Source of the DNA: Echinostoma caproni
Taxonomy: Eukaryota; Platyhelminthes; Trematoda; Plagiorchiida; Echinostomatidae
NCBI GenBank assembly: GCA_900618425.1
Contig: UZAN01040565.1
Span: 1-64,000 of the forward strand
Length of the DNA: 64,000 nt
Reading direction: 5' to 3'
Shown piece after piece: positions 49,209 through 63,070 of the stretch. The notes beneath the pieces are model-generated. The model ran no database searches, was not told the DNA's origin, and worked only from the letters and a program-made list of their open reading frames with translations. The position numbers and the translations under genes were made by a program. Position 1 is the stretch's first letter. Each line of letters starts with the position of its first letter.

Positions 49209-52200
49209 ACGGTTCAAAGGCACACATTTTGCCCTACAAGCAGCCGCCGACTATGAACTACGTGGTTTAAAGAGTAACCATATTGAATGCACAGGTGGTA
49301 CAATGTGAGAAAGCACAATGGGATCTGAAATGTATTTCAAACAGTAATAAATCGGTTTATGTTTGCGCATCAGCTCAGCTTTAGGTCAATTTATTGCGAC
49401 GGAACTAAACTCGTTGCAATTATAACCGTGACACTACTTTGCTGCTGCACACTCCACCGCTCAATTGCTGCACATTGGTCAATTGAAACATGCAGGTTAT
49501 GTAAAAGTTATCCATATTCGTACCGCTATTTATGTCGGTCGGAAATGAATGTGAAGCTGAATTTTGATCCATTCATTTATTTATCCAAATATTATTTCTA
49601 TGGCCTTATAAATATCAACCAGTTAGGAAAATTCAACACGCCAGTTGGTTCAACATTCACTCACTTTTGTACTATTGTCTACCTCCGTTTGACCCCCATC
49701 CCATCTGTTGTTGAGATCACCTTCGATCGTCGCTCCCAGACCATTGTATATTTACTCTTTAACAAATCACTTGACCTGAATTCATTGAGGACGCTTCAAT
49801 GGACACAATGATATTTGTTCACCCATAGCTGTCTGCACTTGTGACTTTGTTCGCATGCAGCCTGATCTGATAGGCTATAACCAATGCCTCCTACTCTCAG
49901 TATTCGAGCCTTATTGTCACCGTATTTACCCTCTCTTCACCGCCTTGAGGACAAATTTGGTCTTCATAACATGATGTATGTTTGGTGACATATTCATAGG
50001 AGCAAGTCTGTTGCATGTCGGCTCTTGTGACCCGTGCTCTACCCCCTTTTCCTATACAAATGAACATTACTCATTCAAAATTGATTGTTACTTGTGATGT
50101 ACCTATTTCTCCGCTTGTTGTACCATTGTATCAACATCTTTTAGCTCTTCTTGCTGTTGTTTACCCCGTATCTATTGCCAAATCCCTATCCGTATTATCA
50201 AACCATCACCCCCAGGACTAAGTGGCTGTGATTGATCGGTTCGCCCCCTTTAGTTACGTTGTTTTACGTGATGTTCCTTATTCTTTGGTCTGACGGTGCC
50301 TATCGATTGGCTTGACTCTGTATCCCGCGCCATTTCGTCTTTCACTGCCTGCTTTCTAAGCCAGATTGCGCATAAGTTGACGTGTGTTGTACATATAACC
50401 TATTTGTTTGCATCTATTATTAGTAAATTCCCGAACTCTTGTTCTGTTTGTCTGGAATTGAGGGGTTCGTTTTCTGCGCGTCACTCTATCACTGGAATTC
50501 ATTCCAGTAGAAACCAATTACTACGCGGTTCTGATTTATTTTTGGTACTGGTGCAATAAACTGAATTAGATTCTCACACATTGTTGACCACATTGGTAAA
50601 TTGCGGCCCGCATTCGGGTTCCATAAGACCGGGAGTATTATAAACTATACCATTCTATTGCGAGTGTTTCCCCACCAGCTCAGTCACATTCCTACAAGGA
50701 AATCATTCAGAGCCTTCTCTGAATCCATTGTTCATTTTTCGCATCCAAACCCTTGTTCATGATGAGTTAGGTTCCAGTGAGTGAACTGCTTACACGTGAT
50801 AGAAATGAGGAGAACAGATGAATTGTATTGGTTATTTCCAGACAATCGGTGTGTTCGTTGTTCTGGCAAACACAAATGAATCCTTCGCAATACATTCTAC
50901 TGGTATCCGGTGTGATTTTCACGGATGCAGAAGTTGTCACTTAATCTTTCTATTTATTTGAAAGCCTTTAAATGACTTGCAACCGATTCCGGAAAAGGAT
51001 TCGAATGGTTCAGCGTGCTGTTTAAACACACATATGAAGAAGGGATCAAAAGTCCCAAGCGGAGCCACATTTGATTGTTCGAACAACATGGCATGAGCTC
51101 ATGCAATCCGGTGCTTTGCTGAGTCTATTTACGTGAACACGAACACATATAGTGGGTTCATTAAAAATACGACTCCCCATATCTAAGTGGAATAATTATA
51201 TGCTCAACAGGATCAGGTTCACGGATAAGTGACGTATCTCACTCATGGAACAACTTTTACATTGGGTAGGCACTAATCCACATCCCACACGACACGGATT
51301 ATGATGCGAAGCTCCTTGGGTGGCCACTTCCATTAAATGACCTAAATTTAACAGATCATGTGCACAATAATGCTCAAACGCAAAACTGGTTCGAGGGTAC
51401 GAAGGCATACTGTTAGGCATGTCATCAGCAAGATCGTATTCCTGCAGTCACTCTCGTACGGTTACTAGAGATCAGGGGGCAACCAATGTAAAATTTTATG
51501 TAATTGTAACTCGGTCAAACACCACACTAATTAAGGAGCCATGGTACTATTTCAATAACAAAAGTTTACAATCTCTGATACGCATTTTATTCACAGTTTC
51601 ATGTGAAGAGCGCGTGGGCGAAATTGTAGTGATTCGAACAAATCAACTTTTGGACTCCATTCTCACCGACGACTCTAATTTGATACTTTCCATTGATAAG
51701 CTCTACCATTGAGATTCCTTCTTAGTATGGCCCATCAATAATGCACATTTTCTTCCTCCCGGTCCGGGATCCGCTCTGCGGTCCCATCATCCGAAAGTTC
51801 AGTGTGACAATGGTCTCACGTCGGTGGTTGATCGGAATCACTAATTTGGCGGTAGTAAATTACAATATGCCGCCATCACACCCGGGAAACACTTGGGAGA
51901 TTTAATGCAAAAATATACCTTCTTTTTGACTTGTCTATCTTGGAGGTTGGTCAAACGAAATCCGAATAGAATAACATGGTTTTAGAATGATTAGAATCCA
52001 TCATTGTCAATAATACTATTCATTTTTGTGTCTACCTAACTGGCGTGTTCAAAGATGATGTGTTTCCTCTTTTTGTCTGTATATTAGCCCTTTGGATGAA
52101 TGCTCTTCCGCTTACTGAACAAGTTTATCATTACTTTTTCAACAAAAGTAATTGATTATTTGAACAGAAAGGTAGATATATGCATTAGTGAATGACTCGG

Positions 52201-52529
52201 CTGAAAGAAAACACCTAACGGCAATAAAAACTGAAATGTGTTCGTGAGGAGGAAGCCGAAGGATAGGGAAACCAGACGGAAAGTTTCGATTTTCTCTTCA
52301 TCATTCCAGTATAATACATTTGTTTTCCTATTCCCGGGAGAGAAGGATTATCCGCCAAACGATGTACGTGCATAGCAATACGCGCATATGCAAAGTAATG
52401 CAGTGTTTTGCAACAGACCGCAAAAAACGTATTAACACTGCATTATATTACATATCAGGTACCCATTCAGGTAACGCTGTAATCTGGACGTATTACAGTG
52501 TATTATATTTGCTGTTCTAGAATAAAAAG

Positions 52530-52645
52530 TATATGCATGTTTATGTGTATATACTTATGTACGTACGTTTCTATGCATTTAAATCTGAACGTATGTATGT
52601 ATGTATTTACCCATGTAGTGTGTATGTTTTTATGTATATATGTAA
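52530..52645. repeat. Degenerate TATG/TACG tetranucleotide-rich tract
   Basis: Repeated words GTATGTATGTATGTAT, TATGTACGTACG and GTTTTTATGTATATATG mark a decayed tetranucleotide repeat. Confidence 0.7.
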
Positions 52646-55299
52646 TTGGAATAAGCATTCGTAAAACTGAGTGAACAGCAGTATCTTAAAAATCATGCAA
52701 CAAAACGCATGTCCTAAGATACTACAAATGAGTACTTCCAGGATACAAAGATATTACGCTATAAAGCGGCAATCAACAATGGGCATGTATATTAGCCAAA
52801 TAGGAATTCGGTAATATGTTTTTTTGAACATTTCTACATTGAGAGCGCACGAGTTTAGGTAGGTAGCAACAAGGGGAATTGGATTTCAAAGAACCCGATC
52901 ATTTGAATAAAGTAATACGTGGTTCAACAAATTGAATCGTGAACCAGTACCGTTCAAAATGATTTTTTTTAGTTTGAAGTCAAAATGAGCCCCGACGTCA
53001 ACACATGCGAGGTGTTGTGACAAACCTCGTCAGGAATCGGAAAATAAGACTGCAATCTGATTTCAATAAACTGCACTGTACAGCAAAGACGAGTGAAATA
53101 AAATACGGGGTTGCGTTGGCACAAATGGCACAAGTGACAACAGATAACGTTTGTGACTACCAACGATTCGCGAGCAGGTTATCACCGATCATTGAAGAGA
53201 AAAATTATTAATCTCTATTAGTGAAACCAAGCTCTGATTGTTTGTTTATAAAAATGTACAATTTTTTCTACAGAAATCGGAAGGTTACAGACGGAAGCTG
53301 CATTAGTTCACACTAAGTTTATCGTAATGACGAACGCACTGTAGCCTTTCATTATCGTAGGAAGTAGTCAATTAGGAATTCTTGAATTTTTACCATCTAA
53401 GTTTGCAAATGTTTCAGCAAAAATAAAATGATCGAGGAAGAAATAATAATTAGATAATATTGATTTGCTAATAGGAACATTTGAGGTACTCGGTCTTTAG
53501 AGCTTTCACTATACGTTGGAGTGTATGACTGATACATCACAAATAGGTTGGTGTTAAGGCGCCATGAACCAGGTGAACTCATTTTTGAACCTCAAAACGG
53601 AATCATTGTAACGATTGATTAACTAAACCCTTTGGTTTTCATCGGAACGTCAAATCAGGTAATCTGCTTTCACGTGAATCAAACTGAACAGATGGAACAG
53701 GCAAATGTGGCCCTTACTAAAGTGGTTAATATAAACAATTAGGTTAAACAAATGGCGGTAGAGTTCATTCTAAGAAATCCGGAACGAGTCCAAAATTCAC
53801 GGGTTTGTGGAAAATAGTGATACATATGTGCAACTTAACGATGGGACGGAAATACGCTAAACTCATGCCAGGTGTTGTGTTTGAGAAATAGTGGGTTACG
53901 TTAGCAGAGAAACCAATGAGATCCGGATCTTGATGGTAAATTAATGAGAGGTAGAACCGAATTCGCACACGTAATGCAAAATATTTCGCGAATAAAAATC
54001 ATTACCCTAAATATCTCTTAATTATGGGATCACCTTCTTATACCATATTGTGCACACCTTGCCGTGGTAATTTTAAAACAGGAAAAAACACTCACAAACC
54101 CTTGCAAAGGTTACATCAGAACATTGCTGAAGAATACAATGGACAACAGAAATGATGATGCAAAATTAAGAAGAGTCCTGTCTGCAGATTGGGGTCTTCT
54201 GTGCTATTGTGCGGATCATTTTCAATGTTTCTGTTACATGATAAAAGTGCAACCATCGTCCCAGAGGTATCTCCGTAGTCCTGGATGAATAAAAGTTAAG
54301 AGAAATAATATAAGGAGCCGAAAGAATACGCAGAAAGTTTACACCATGGACTATTTAAGAAATTGTATTCAATAACAATCGAGTACATTGTTTCGTTGCA
54401 TTCCTGAGGAAGTAACAGAAAACGAGTTTGTAAACGTTTAATCCATGACAAACGGAAACGCGTTCATCCTAGTCTGAGTAACATTACAAATTTATTTATT
54501 TATTTACAAGCAATGCATATTTTTCCACATCCGTTCTATTTAAATTGCCTGACAGTTCATGTGAACCGGTTTCTTGAACCTCTTGACTGAAAATTTCTAT
54601 TTTATTGGCTGACGCATCACACATTTTCAGCAAGGACAAATGAAGATTTGGTTTTGTTATACGCCTGTACCACCAGTGACCCACAGGTATCCCTAGGGAA
54701 CTTCAAAGTTGCACTCGTAAGCTGCATGGTCGAGAGCTGATGACTCGTGTGAACGACCACAATGATTTCTTATTTAAATAAAATAATGCCCTTTGAGGTT
54801 TTACAAAGAACGGATACTATAAACTTCACCAGGCTCTCCGTAATACATTGGTGAGTTATGAGAACAGCTAACTGGTAAAATACGTGCATATCTTTGTATT
54901 TGCCTCAACATGTACTCGTGATGTCATCATATCAGAGGGAATGAAAGCAATATAGAAACAGACATGAAAAAAAAGATTGTGGAATAAACACTTGGCGAGC
55001 AGTGTTGTAAAAATTGTTGTAAAAAGTCATTTTCTCTAAGAGAGCTGTAAAACTCCATCCCCCAACGCCTGTTCGTACTGCTGACAACCTTCAAGCCTAA
55101 ACATAATATTATATTCAAGACGGAATGAAGAAAATGTCTCGAGATGCTAATGTTTCATTTAATGATCTTAGTTGCTGACATAAAACAAACATGCACATAT
55201 ACAGGACGGGGGATTATTGATATATGATGAACGAATGTCCCATCTAATATCGTCAGTAAATAAACACGTATCCTCGACCAGCACCGTCTTCTGGAGTTA

Positions 55300-56872
55300 C
55301 TACACTAGCATGAAATCAAAGAGATTTACATCATCAAAATGAACGAAATTCCTTCGGATGCTGCGAAATTCCAAATCGACGATACACTGGACAATAATAA
55401 TCTCACCGAAGGCCTTATTGCAAGAAAGCTGCATATTGTGTTGCTGCATGGTTACATTTCCGACGTGCATTACAAACACCTGAAGCCAATAGGAACGAAA
55501 GCACCGCGAATGAGAGATTCGCTCAAGGTTCACAAACTAAGGACTCCACTCAGACCAATTTTATGCATGCAAACTAGCCGTATCACCAACTCGTCCGATG
55601 TCTGATAAACATTACTTATTCCATTCGTAAGTCTGTTATACCTCACTGTGTGAAAGATCTCTTTGAACTTTCTGGTATTGTGGGTAGTAATGCCGTATCC
55701 CAACAGAGAATGTATTCGATAGGTGTGGATTCACTTGTTACTATATGAACCAGTTGATTTTTGTTTAATTATATTTCTTCAAACGGTTTTCGACTTAATA
55801 TGCCTTTTTAATATTTAAGAGAACTTATTCTTATATGTACAGAAAATATGCGTTTTCAGTTTGGAGGATTCACATACAAACAGATTGATGGCGTGGCAAT
55901 GGGCTGTCCATTGGACTCCATTTTGGCAAATGCTTTTATAGGAATAATTGAGAAGAAAATGAGGAATAATATTTCCAAGTTCATTCTATACAAACGATAT
56001 TTGTATTTTTACAGACGATACACTTTCTAAAAGACTTTTACAACAGTTTACGTCAGTTCACCCATATATGTATGTCATGAACGTAAGCCAAAAACACTGT
56101 AGCTTGTCTGGACATAAAAGTTACAAGGCGGTTAAATAGGACACTACAGCTCTAAGAAAAGCGACATGGTACGTTCAATACCTACACTCTCCCAGCTTTT
56201 CTCCCTTGAATTGCAAACGTGGGCTTCTGAGAACCCTATTTCATGGGGCGAGAAACTTTTGTTTTCCAGATACACTAAAGGAAGAAGAGCATTTTCTCAA
56301 GAAGAACATTGCTAGACAGTGGTTACCCAGATAGGTGTACAGTTACTCACAGAAGACCATTCCCAAAAGGGTAATTCAACCCGAAACGTCAGTAAAAATG
56401 CTATCTACATCAAGCTTGCGCTCAAAGGAGCCAACACTGACAATAATGTACGCCAAATTTTGAGTTCATCTCCAGACGGTATATTCCTAGCTGCTCAACT
56501 CAAACGCATTGCTCCCAATCGTGCAACTGACTTGGACGGACGTAACCGTGGCTGCCAAACCGGTTTCTTTTAACACATTAAATACCGATTCACCAGCAGT
56601 CGCGGTGATGCACAAAAGCCGTTAGCTCTCACAACGGACGGCCGACCATATCCCAAAGGGGTTGGTGAAATCGATGACACAACCGATATTTGATGGCCTC
56701 GTGATTACAAGAAATCGAAGATCATCTGTTGCAGAACATCTTATAGCAACATGACACATAGTTGACCCAAATGCGTCTTTTAAACCATTATTACGTAACC
56801 GTAATGATAAAGGTTTGGCAATTAGTGCAGCATTGCTTATTCGATCACATCACCCCACCTTGTGCGCACAAG
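55300..56872 (+). pseudogene. Penelope-like element C, internally decayed
   Basis: Plus-strand blocks in PLE order: MNEIPSDAAKFQIDDTLD (55339-55392), then YKHLKPIGTKAPRMRD and LKVHKLRTPLRPIL (about 55469-55562), the counterpart of the LYGLPKIHK..PLRPI block with the YGLP part mutated. VKDLFELSGIVGSNAV and MYSIGVDSLVT follow (55648-55738), where motif A should be. Motif B is TYKQIDGVAMGCPLDSILAN (55872-55931). IFTDDTLS (about 56004-56026) includes the DD pair region. YLHSPSFSPLNCKRGLLRTL and DTLKEEEHFLKK lie in 56180-56310. The C-terminus after the nuclease is VAEHLIAT, IVDPNASFKPLLRNRNDKGL, ALLIRSHHPTL (56730-56862). The GIY-YIG core was not found and may be destroyed or deleted in 56400-56700. 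The wording differs clearly from PLEs A and B, so it is a third lineage. Confidence 0.86.
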
Positions 56873-59800
56873 CGTGTTTGATATAATCCATCCACGTACC
56901 GTAGAGTTAATCTTCTACTTCTAAATTAAGTAATCTTTGTATACTTGTACTTGTTCGTTCACCATACTTGATAAATCGCATGTGCTATATATGTGTACCT
57001 ATTTGTTTCAAGTCAGTGACATAGGAGATTGAACGAAATGTAAACATCTGGTGACAGTTATCTTCTTTCTATATTGATGAAATGGATGAAGGAAAATCAA
57101 TGCTTCAAGGCAGTTATAATTTGAACCAATAGATAACATTTCATAGAACACATTTCACATATTGATCACATAGTTGGCTCGCGTTTGGTGTCGGATTTTA
57201 TCTCATTGGGTATCTCGTTACAAATACCGTCGACGATGTGCGATTGAAACGGTTTTAAATATTTAGTGATTTAGTCATTAATTCAACCAACATTTATGCG
57301 TCTACTGCAGTCTGTGCAAAATCTTTGTCCACATTTATGTTTGTATTTCAATACTTTCTGTTGTATCCTTTCTCTTCTTGCTCTTTGGCCAGTATAAACT
57401 CTTGGTCAGAAATTCTCAAATAGAGAATATGACTGATTAGGAGACTGGCACATAAGGCATGGATACATGTAGATCAAAGTATTGCTCAAGTTGTTCTTCA
57501 ATGATCTCCGTTGTGAGACGTCCGGAAATATTTCAGCCATCTCCCATCACATTTAGGTTGTTCACGGTTCCAACAAAGTGCTCTCCATGATTCGCCAGAA
57601 CTGTGAAGAAAACCTAAGGCATGGAATCTAATGTATTTTTAAACAAACAGCCCTCCGCTGACAATAGAATACCGTCAACTAGTCAGAACATCAAAGCTGG
57701 CAGTCGCTGTTTGTTCGATATTGGTTTCATAACATTTCCGAGTAGGATACCAGTCTCGCAATTGACACTCAGGTTTATAATCGGAAAGAGTAAAAATGTA
57801 ACAACTACTCTCAGATTAAAGCGTGTGCTATCATGTCCGTCGCGAATGAATCATAACCGTGATATTCAAAACCAATTGACCTAAGCAACTAAATGATATT
57901 ACACTAATATGCACAGTACTAAGTGTTCTGTCAAGTATTTAGAAAGCGCGATTCGACCGTATAATACTTTTACTAATACTTCAAAGAAATACATAAACAT
58001 TCTTTGCAAATTTGGCATAGGGAAAGAAAACCCGATAGGGTTGACATCTCTCCAAGTTCTTGATTAGAATTGGGTTAGAAAGTCTTTGTCTAAATAGAAT
58101 ATAATGAGAACCTGGAAAATTGAACGTACATGTGCTGGTGAAATTTCTCTTTACGACCTAATGAAGAAAATATAATAAGCACAGGTGATAGTCCACACGA
58201 TCAACACAATAATGATGGATGTTTGATTTCGTAGAGATTTTTGGAAAAAAATAGATTGTATTTGGGAGAACAATTCTGTACATTTGCAGGTGTTCACAGC
58301 TTCATTCCGTACTAATGAGTAATGTAAATAGAACCAGATCAGCAAACGTTGGCGCAGTCATCGCAATACATAGACCCTTATTGTTTGCAAGGGTATTCGC
58401 GTGAGCTTATAGAATATTATGAAGGTTAACGTGCAGTCTGAATAGCAGATATATGACAATGTTACATCTTTCATGACCGTTGATTGAACGCGATTCGTTT
58501 CTACACATCCATTATCAAAGTTTATACTCCGTTTTGTGATCTACAATGTCCGTTAGTCCCAGTCCGCGACAATGTTTTTTTCTCATGTGGTCTATCTGAG
58601 CTTCAAATGGAGTAATTGCCTCGATAAAACAGTAAAGATTTTGTGAGTCAAAATGTTACATGTGATTATTATGAACGTAGATAGTGAACTGTATCAAATA
58701 GCTACGCCAGGTGGACAGAAATAGAACACTGACCAAATGCACCAAAATGGTGATTTTATATTAAACTGCTTGCTCACATCTTACAGATAAACATACACGC
58801 AGTTTGGTTTTACTTTCTTGATACATGTTTTGAATATGTGTTTGTCATCTTTAATGTTTGTGGAAGACTATCTGAACAGGTGCCCGGTGGCCGAAAGTGC
58901 AGGGTGCTTGTGTTCCGCCTCTAAGGTTCACCGTTATCCTGGGTTTATTTAGGATCAGGGTTTTCCGATTGCTTTTCGTGAACTGGCGGTGGAGCAGCGA
59001 ATCGTTATAAAATCCCTCAGTGATTCTTTTTCGTTCCAGATGGTAGATGAAACACTTCCAGGGAGAACAGAGCGCAGAGTGATGGGGGTATGAACCATTC
59101 AAGGCACTTGGTTGTAAAGGGTATTTTATGAGGTTTCAAAGCGGGAAGGGTAAAAACAGCCAACTGCATTCACCATTGACCAGTATAGCGATTCCAATGA
59201 CCGATATATTACCATATGTTGTTTGTAAGATTGTGCTTAAAAAAAGCCTAAAGAATAATGAATAATATGGAAAAATCAGCGGTGTGTCATTCATTGATGA
59301 TGAATCTAGTACTTGGGCATCGTGCAAATATGCTGCCAAATATAGCAAGCGATAGACAGCATTTCTCTTTTGAACTACGGATGAAAACGAAGCTTGACAG
59401 GAACTCGGAATATAGTGCATTATGCTTTGTAATATTTCCTTGGTTTTCAGCTTTCTGAACCCGTATCCATAGTTTGTGGTTCTCATGACACTTCGGACGA
59501 TCTGAATTACGTCACAGATATGTAAAGAAAACCATCGTGCGTATTTAGCATGGTTTTGTGTTGACACGAACCTAATCTACGTGCATGAATTTTCATTTCT
59601 ATGGACAATGCATCCGGAAGATCGAGACAAAGTTTATTAAACCGATGATACTGTGCATTCTTGTGGTGTTTAATTCAGCATATACCCTAATGGGAAATTG
59701 ACGTGTTTTCACTGAAACCCTATAATAGCACCACATCGCATAATCCCTGTGGCCCCCATCATTGTCATTTAGAGAAACCTGTTGAAGTCAAGGACGTCAA

Positions 59801-60870
59801 TTTCAACATCTGGAGATGGTTGATTGTATCAAGGACTGAAGTGGTGGGGTGTAGATGACAGAGTTAATGTGTGGGGATTAGGAAAATCATTCATCTCTGC
59901 TTCCAGGACAGATAACACCATTGGGAAATTCATAAATCACGTGATCACTCAATATACACGAACCACACTGATCAGAAAATTATCATGATAATCTTTGATG
60001 AAGAGAGGAGGGTGATTGCCCATTTAACACGGTCACAGGAGGACTGCAATTGCATTTTTTTACAATGTGTGTGCTTTAACGGATTGCTCGACAACTGGAT
60101 TTAGCATGATATCGAAAATGCGTAACGCCTTGAGATAAAATGTCTTCATTTTTAATCAGATGCAAGAGCAACGTGCTGAGGTCATAATTTAACTGATATA
60201 GTAATGAGACATCATGACACACATTCACGTTAGCACGTGGGACGCAATTATTTGTAGATACTTCAAATGCTCAAAGTGCTTTGAACTGCTAAAATTTGCA
60301 GCCATCGATTTAAGTTATATCTGAGGTTAATGCAATGTTCCTCTTTGATTAGAAAGTTGTAAATGATAAACTATACGTGGGATTTTACTAGGATCTAAGG
60401 AGCCTTTGAATTCACCCTCACGATCCGAAACATCAACCAACTCTGTGCTAGATCTGTGCACTTAACTGGTGTTCATTTGCGAAGTACATCCTTCATCGCC
60501 ATAAAGATTCTGTGCTACTGCGGTCATTCTTAATTCTGTAAATTACTCCATCACCCTTATAAAGCAACTTTGTCACAATCGACAATTTTTCATCTGCTGT
60601 GTTGATCACTCTGACTCAAAAACGTAGTGTTTACACCAACCAACAATGGTGTACTTGATGAAAACTTTTCGTGTATTTCACTATTTTCATCATCACCCTT
60701 CCAAACTAGTGTAGATTTAAAGTATATGTCTCTTTATCTTATTCGGTTGCATAATGTGCGGTGACGTTATTAGGTTATAGGCTATAATTGTTTCTACTCT
60801 TACCGGCAGAACGCTATTACCTTCCCAATCAAACTCCAGGCTTGTTTCGATTCGTGTTCGGATAACTAAC
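56873..60870. other. No recognisable gene; tRNA-like patch near 58.9 kb
   Basis: No exon could be recognised. A GC-richer segment at 58865-59100 begins with a weak tRNA-like head and is described as a finding. Frames of 143 codons (59136-59567, minus) and 87 codons (57621-57884, plus) are unassigned. Confidence 0.4.
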
Positions 60871-60874
60871 GAAA

Positions 60875-62060
60875 CCTATTCAAGATGTTCCGCCGATCAC
60901 CTATGGGAACTTCTGATCATGCAACTCGAAGTTTCTCTCTCTCTAACGATCTTCAGTACGTCCAATAATCGATTCCTGATTCAGAATTTGGATTGTCGGC
61001 TTCGTCGGCATCAAAGTCAGTCCAAGAACCTCAAGATGCTAAAAAGATATAGCAGATCGTACAGATTACCCCTTATTAGCACCTGCTTATCATTACGGCC
61101 CTCGGTGATGCCCCGACCAAAGGTGCACCACGATATCTGCTACCTTTCTGCGTACGGTCAGATTGTGTCTCGTCCTCTGCACTTAACCCATTGTGTCAGA
61201 CGAAACACATGCTCTTCAAATAGAAAAGCACTTTGGTTAAAGGTGTCCCAAAAGCTAATAAAGCGGATTTGGAAAATAAACGTCCAACAGGAATCGTCGC
61301 GATACATAAAAAACATCTTTCTTATGTTTGCGGCCTCAAATCAAAAGAGAAGCTACCAGCTACCCACGTAGACGATCTCAATCGAAACTGCAGCAAGACT
61401 GCAACCGATACCCTTAATCCATGCACAACAGTTGGCTTTCCGCTAAAACTGCAAATTTAATCACGGACCAAATTTATATTTTCCTGCATTCACCAGTCTT
61501 TAGTCAGTCCTGATGGACTGCCACCAGTGTTACTCAAATAATCTGAAGTGTTTTACATATCTGCTCAGTCTGTGTCTTGTTCAGCATTATGATCCGAAAT
61601 GGCTTCTATCATGCCAAATACGGAAAAAGGGAACGTCCGAAGTTTGCAAGATTGCTTGCAAGTCTGTTGATTTGACAGTCCTAAGCAGGAATTTATTACA
61701 AAAATGTCCTACCCGCCGGACACATCGGATCCATCGCAACTTGGTCATCGTAGATCCAGGTCAACCCTCTATGCTCAGGTTTCCCTCCGTCAGTATGGTT
61801 TCTCATTTAGAACGGTCAGTAGAAAACTGTTTGTCTGAATCTCTTTGAAGCCTTCCATTATGTTGATATTGTAAAACTTCTTTATGCTCTCGCGGAGAAA
61901 GGTGTTCAGCCGCAATCGATCGATCGCTTATGTAAATATTTCATCAATCGCCCACAGTTTTTTAATTATAGGGATCACAAATCTTCGCAACTCGAAAAGT
62001 CGTTCAACGTTGGTGAGGAAATGCCTGGTCTTCCACCGAGAATTCTCGCGGGTTGAATTT
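60875..62060 (+). pseudogene. LINE relic: endonuclease end, linker and RT
   Basis: On the plus strand GTSDHATRSFSLS (about 60906-60944) looks like the terminal S-D-H block of an AP-type endonuclease. A long linker follows (KGVPKANKADLENKRPTG in 61235-61290, LKSKEKLP). The RT begins with SLVSPDGLPPVLLK (61498-61539), then a shifted PKWLLSCQIRKKGTSEVCKI near 61590-61650, equivalent to the P..WK.A.I.PI.KKG block. QLGHRRSRSTLYAQVS (61739-61785) resembles Q.GFR.GRST. The motif A region is VCLNLFEAFHYVDIVKLLYA (61829-61888), where LDLSKAFDSVD is expected, so the first catalytic Asp has become Asn. RLCKYFINRPQFFNYR follows. The YADD part and C-terminus are not recognisable after 62060. It is a decayed LINE, probably CR1/jockey-like and distinct from the 6.5-kb relic. 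Confidence 0.72.
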
Positions 62061-62755
62061 AAAATGGATTGGAATCAGCCGCCAGTGCGAGAAGGTGTAG
62101 ATATCTTCTTGAGGACCCGGGGTGCATAGTCGTCAGGGTGACGAACACGAACCTATCTATCAACGAGCTATTCAGCCTCATTCTTGCTTCCTTCCTATAT
62201 ACCTCCTGCACCTGTTTGTGATGATTGTTTGGAAATGTTGTGTATCGCATGGATTTCCCAAGATCTTCCGTGTACACCGACCTAATACATAGCGTTTCAC
62301 TTCTAACCGACTGATCTTCACACTGCAAACTTAGCCTTCGTTCTGATGAATTCTTGCCAGTGTGTCGTTATCAATAAGGAACAAGCTTCCAGAGTGTGTT
62401 ACACCAAATCCTGCAGAACCACAATTTACCGTAATCATTCCTGGTCTCCTGATGTCACCTAGATATCGCGTAGACTCAGAAACCACCTCTATTACGTTAG
62501 TAGTTTGAAATGCAATATGTTCGTCAACCGAATTTATAAAACCTTCCGTTTGCTTGTGCATCCTTCTTTAATGGCCTAATGCATCCTTGGTTTTATTTCT
62601 TGGTTTTGTAATCAAAACCTCAAACGTCACATGTCCTTTAAACGGATCTGTAAAATTATAGGTATACATATAGCGAATTTGCTTTACAGTTCTTATTTCA
62701 CAGTACTTTATCGCTTGCCATGAAGTTTACAACCAGCAAGGCTAGTATGAGGGTG
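62061..62755. other. No firm feature; may hold decayed 3' part of the preceding LINE
   Basis: Two minus-strand frames (62059-62328 and 62331-62561) and broken plus-strand frames are present. I found no RT motif C or C-terminal block that would extend the relic to the left with confidence. Confidence 0.4.
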
Positions 62756-62759
62756 CGAT

Positions 62760-63070
62760 AACCCTAACAAGAGGAGTGGGTTAAATTGGTTCCATCAGGC
62801 TCACTGGCTGAGTACCTCGGGATGATCGTAACCAATGGTTAGAGACACTGAGTGATATGGTTCAGTGTCCTAAACAGAAGAGTTCGTGTATCTCATTAAT
62901 TCCTTTGCAATCCTCATTGAAATTCTCTATTTTCCATTCCACAATACATTCACTCTTGCTGTATTTTCTCCCCTGTTTCTCTGAAACGGTTGACCGTAAG
63001 ACAGCAACCAAAACCGGCGAACGAAAATGCATGAATAATGTTTGTACACATTGAAACTGAAAATGCATGC
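62760..63070 (+). mobile_element. RTE-type LINE, 5'-truncated 3' end
   Basis: On the plus strand, one frame reads IRLTG, a stop, then VPRDDRNQWLETLSDM (about 62795-62855), the RTE ORF2 C-terminal block. The 3' UTR follows, with GACAGCAACCAAAACCGGCG at about 63000-63019. The 40 bases around 62818-62857 are almost identical to the 22.02-22.06 kb copy. It is a fourth insertion of the same family, again strongly 5'-truncated. Confidence 0.82.

Larger units (their letters stand above)
46589..55295. other. No recognisable gene over about 8.7 kb
   Basis: This is the longest stretch without an identified element. Frames of 80-150 codons at 47806-48072, 49359-49811, 50296-50559 and 51419-51712 show no recognisable domain. 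The region 49600-50600 is pyrimidine-rich on the plus strand, which lengthens chance frames. Host exons too short to recognise cannot be excluded. Confidence 0.4.

Noticed and set aside
49359..49811. 150-codon plus-strand frame with Cys- and Tyr-rich start
   Set aside because: No recognisable domain, and the pyrimidine-rich strand composition lowers stop frequency; no splice or promoter context was identified.
59136..59567. 143-codon minus-strand frame
   Set aside because: No recognisable motif and no sign of conserved composition; frames of this size occur by chance in a window of this length.
60919..61371. 150-codon plus-strand frame
   Set aside because: It overlaps the LINE relic but is not in the frame that carries the S-D-H and RT motifs; it is a shadow frame.
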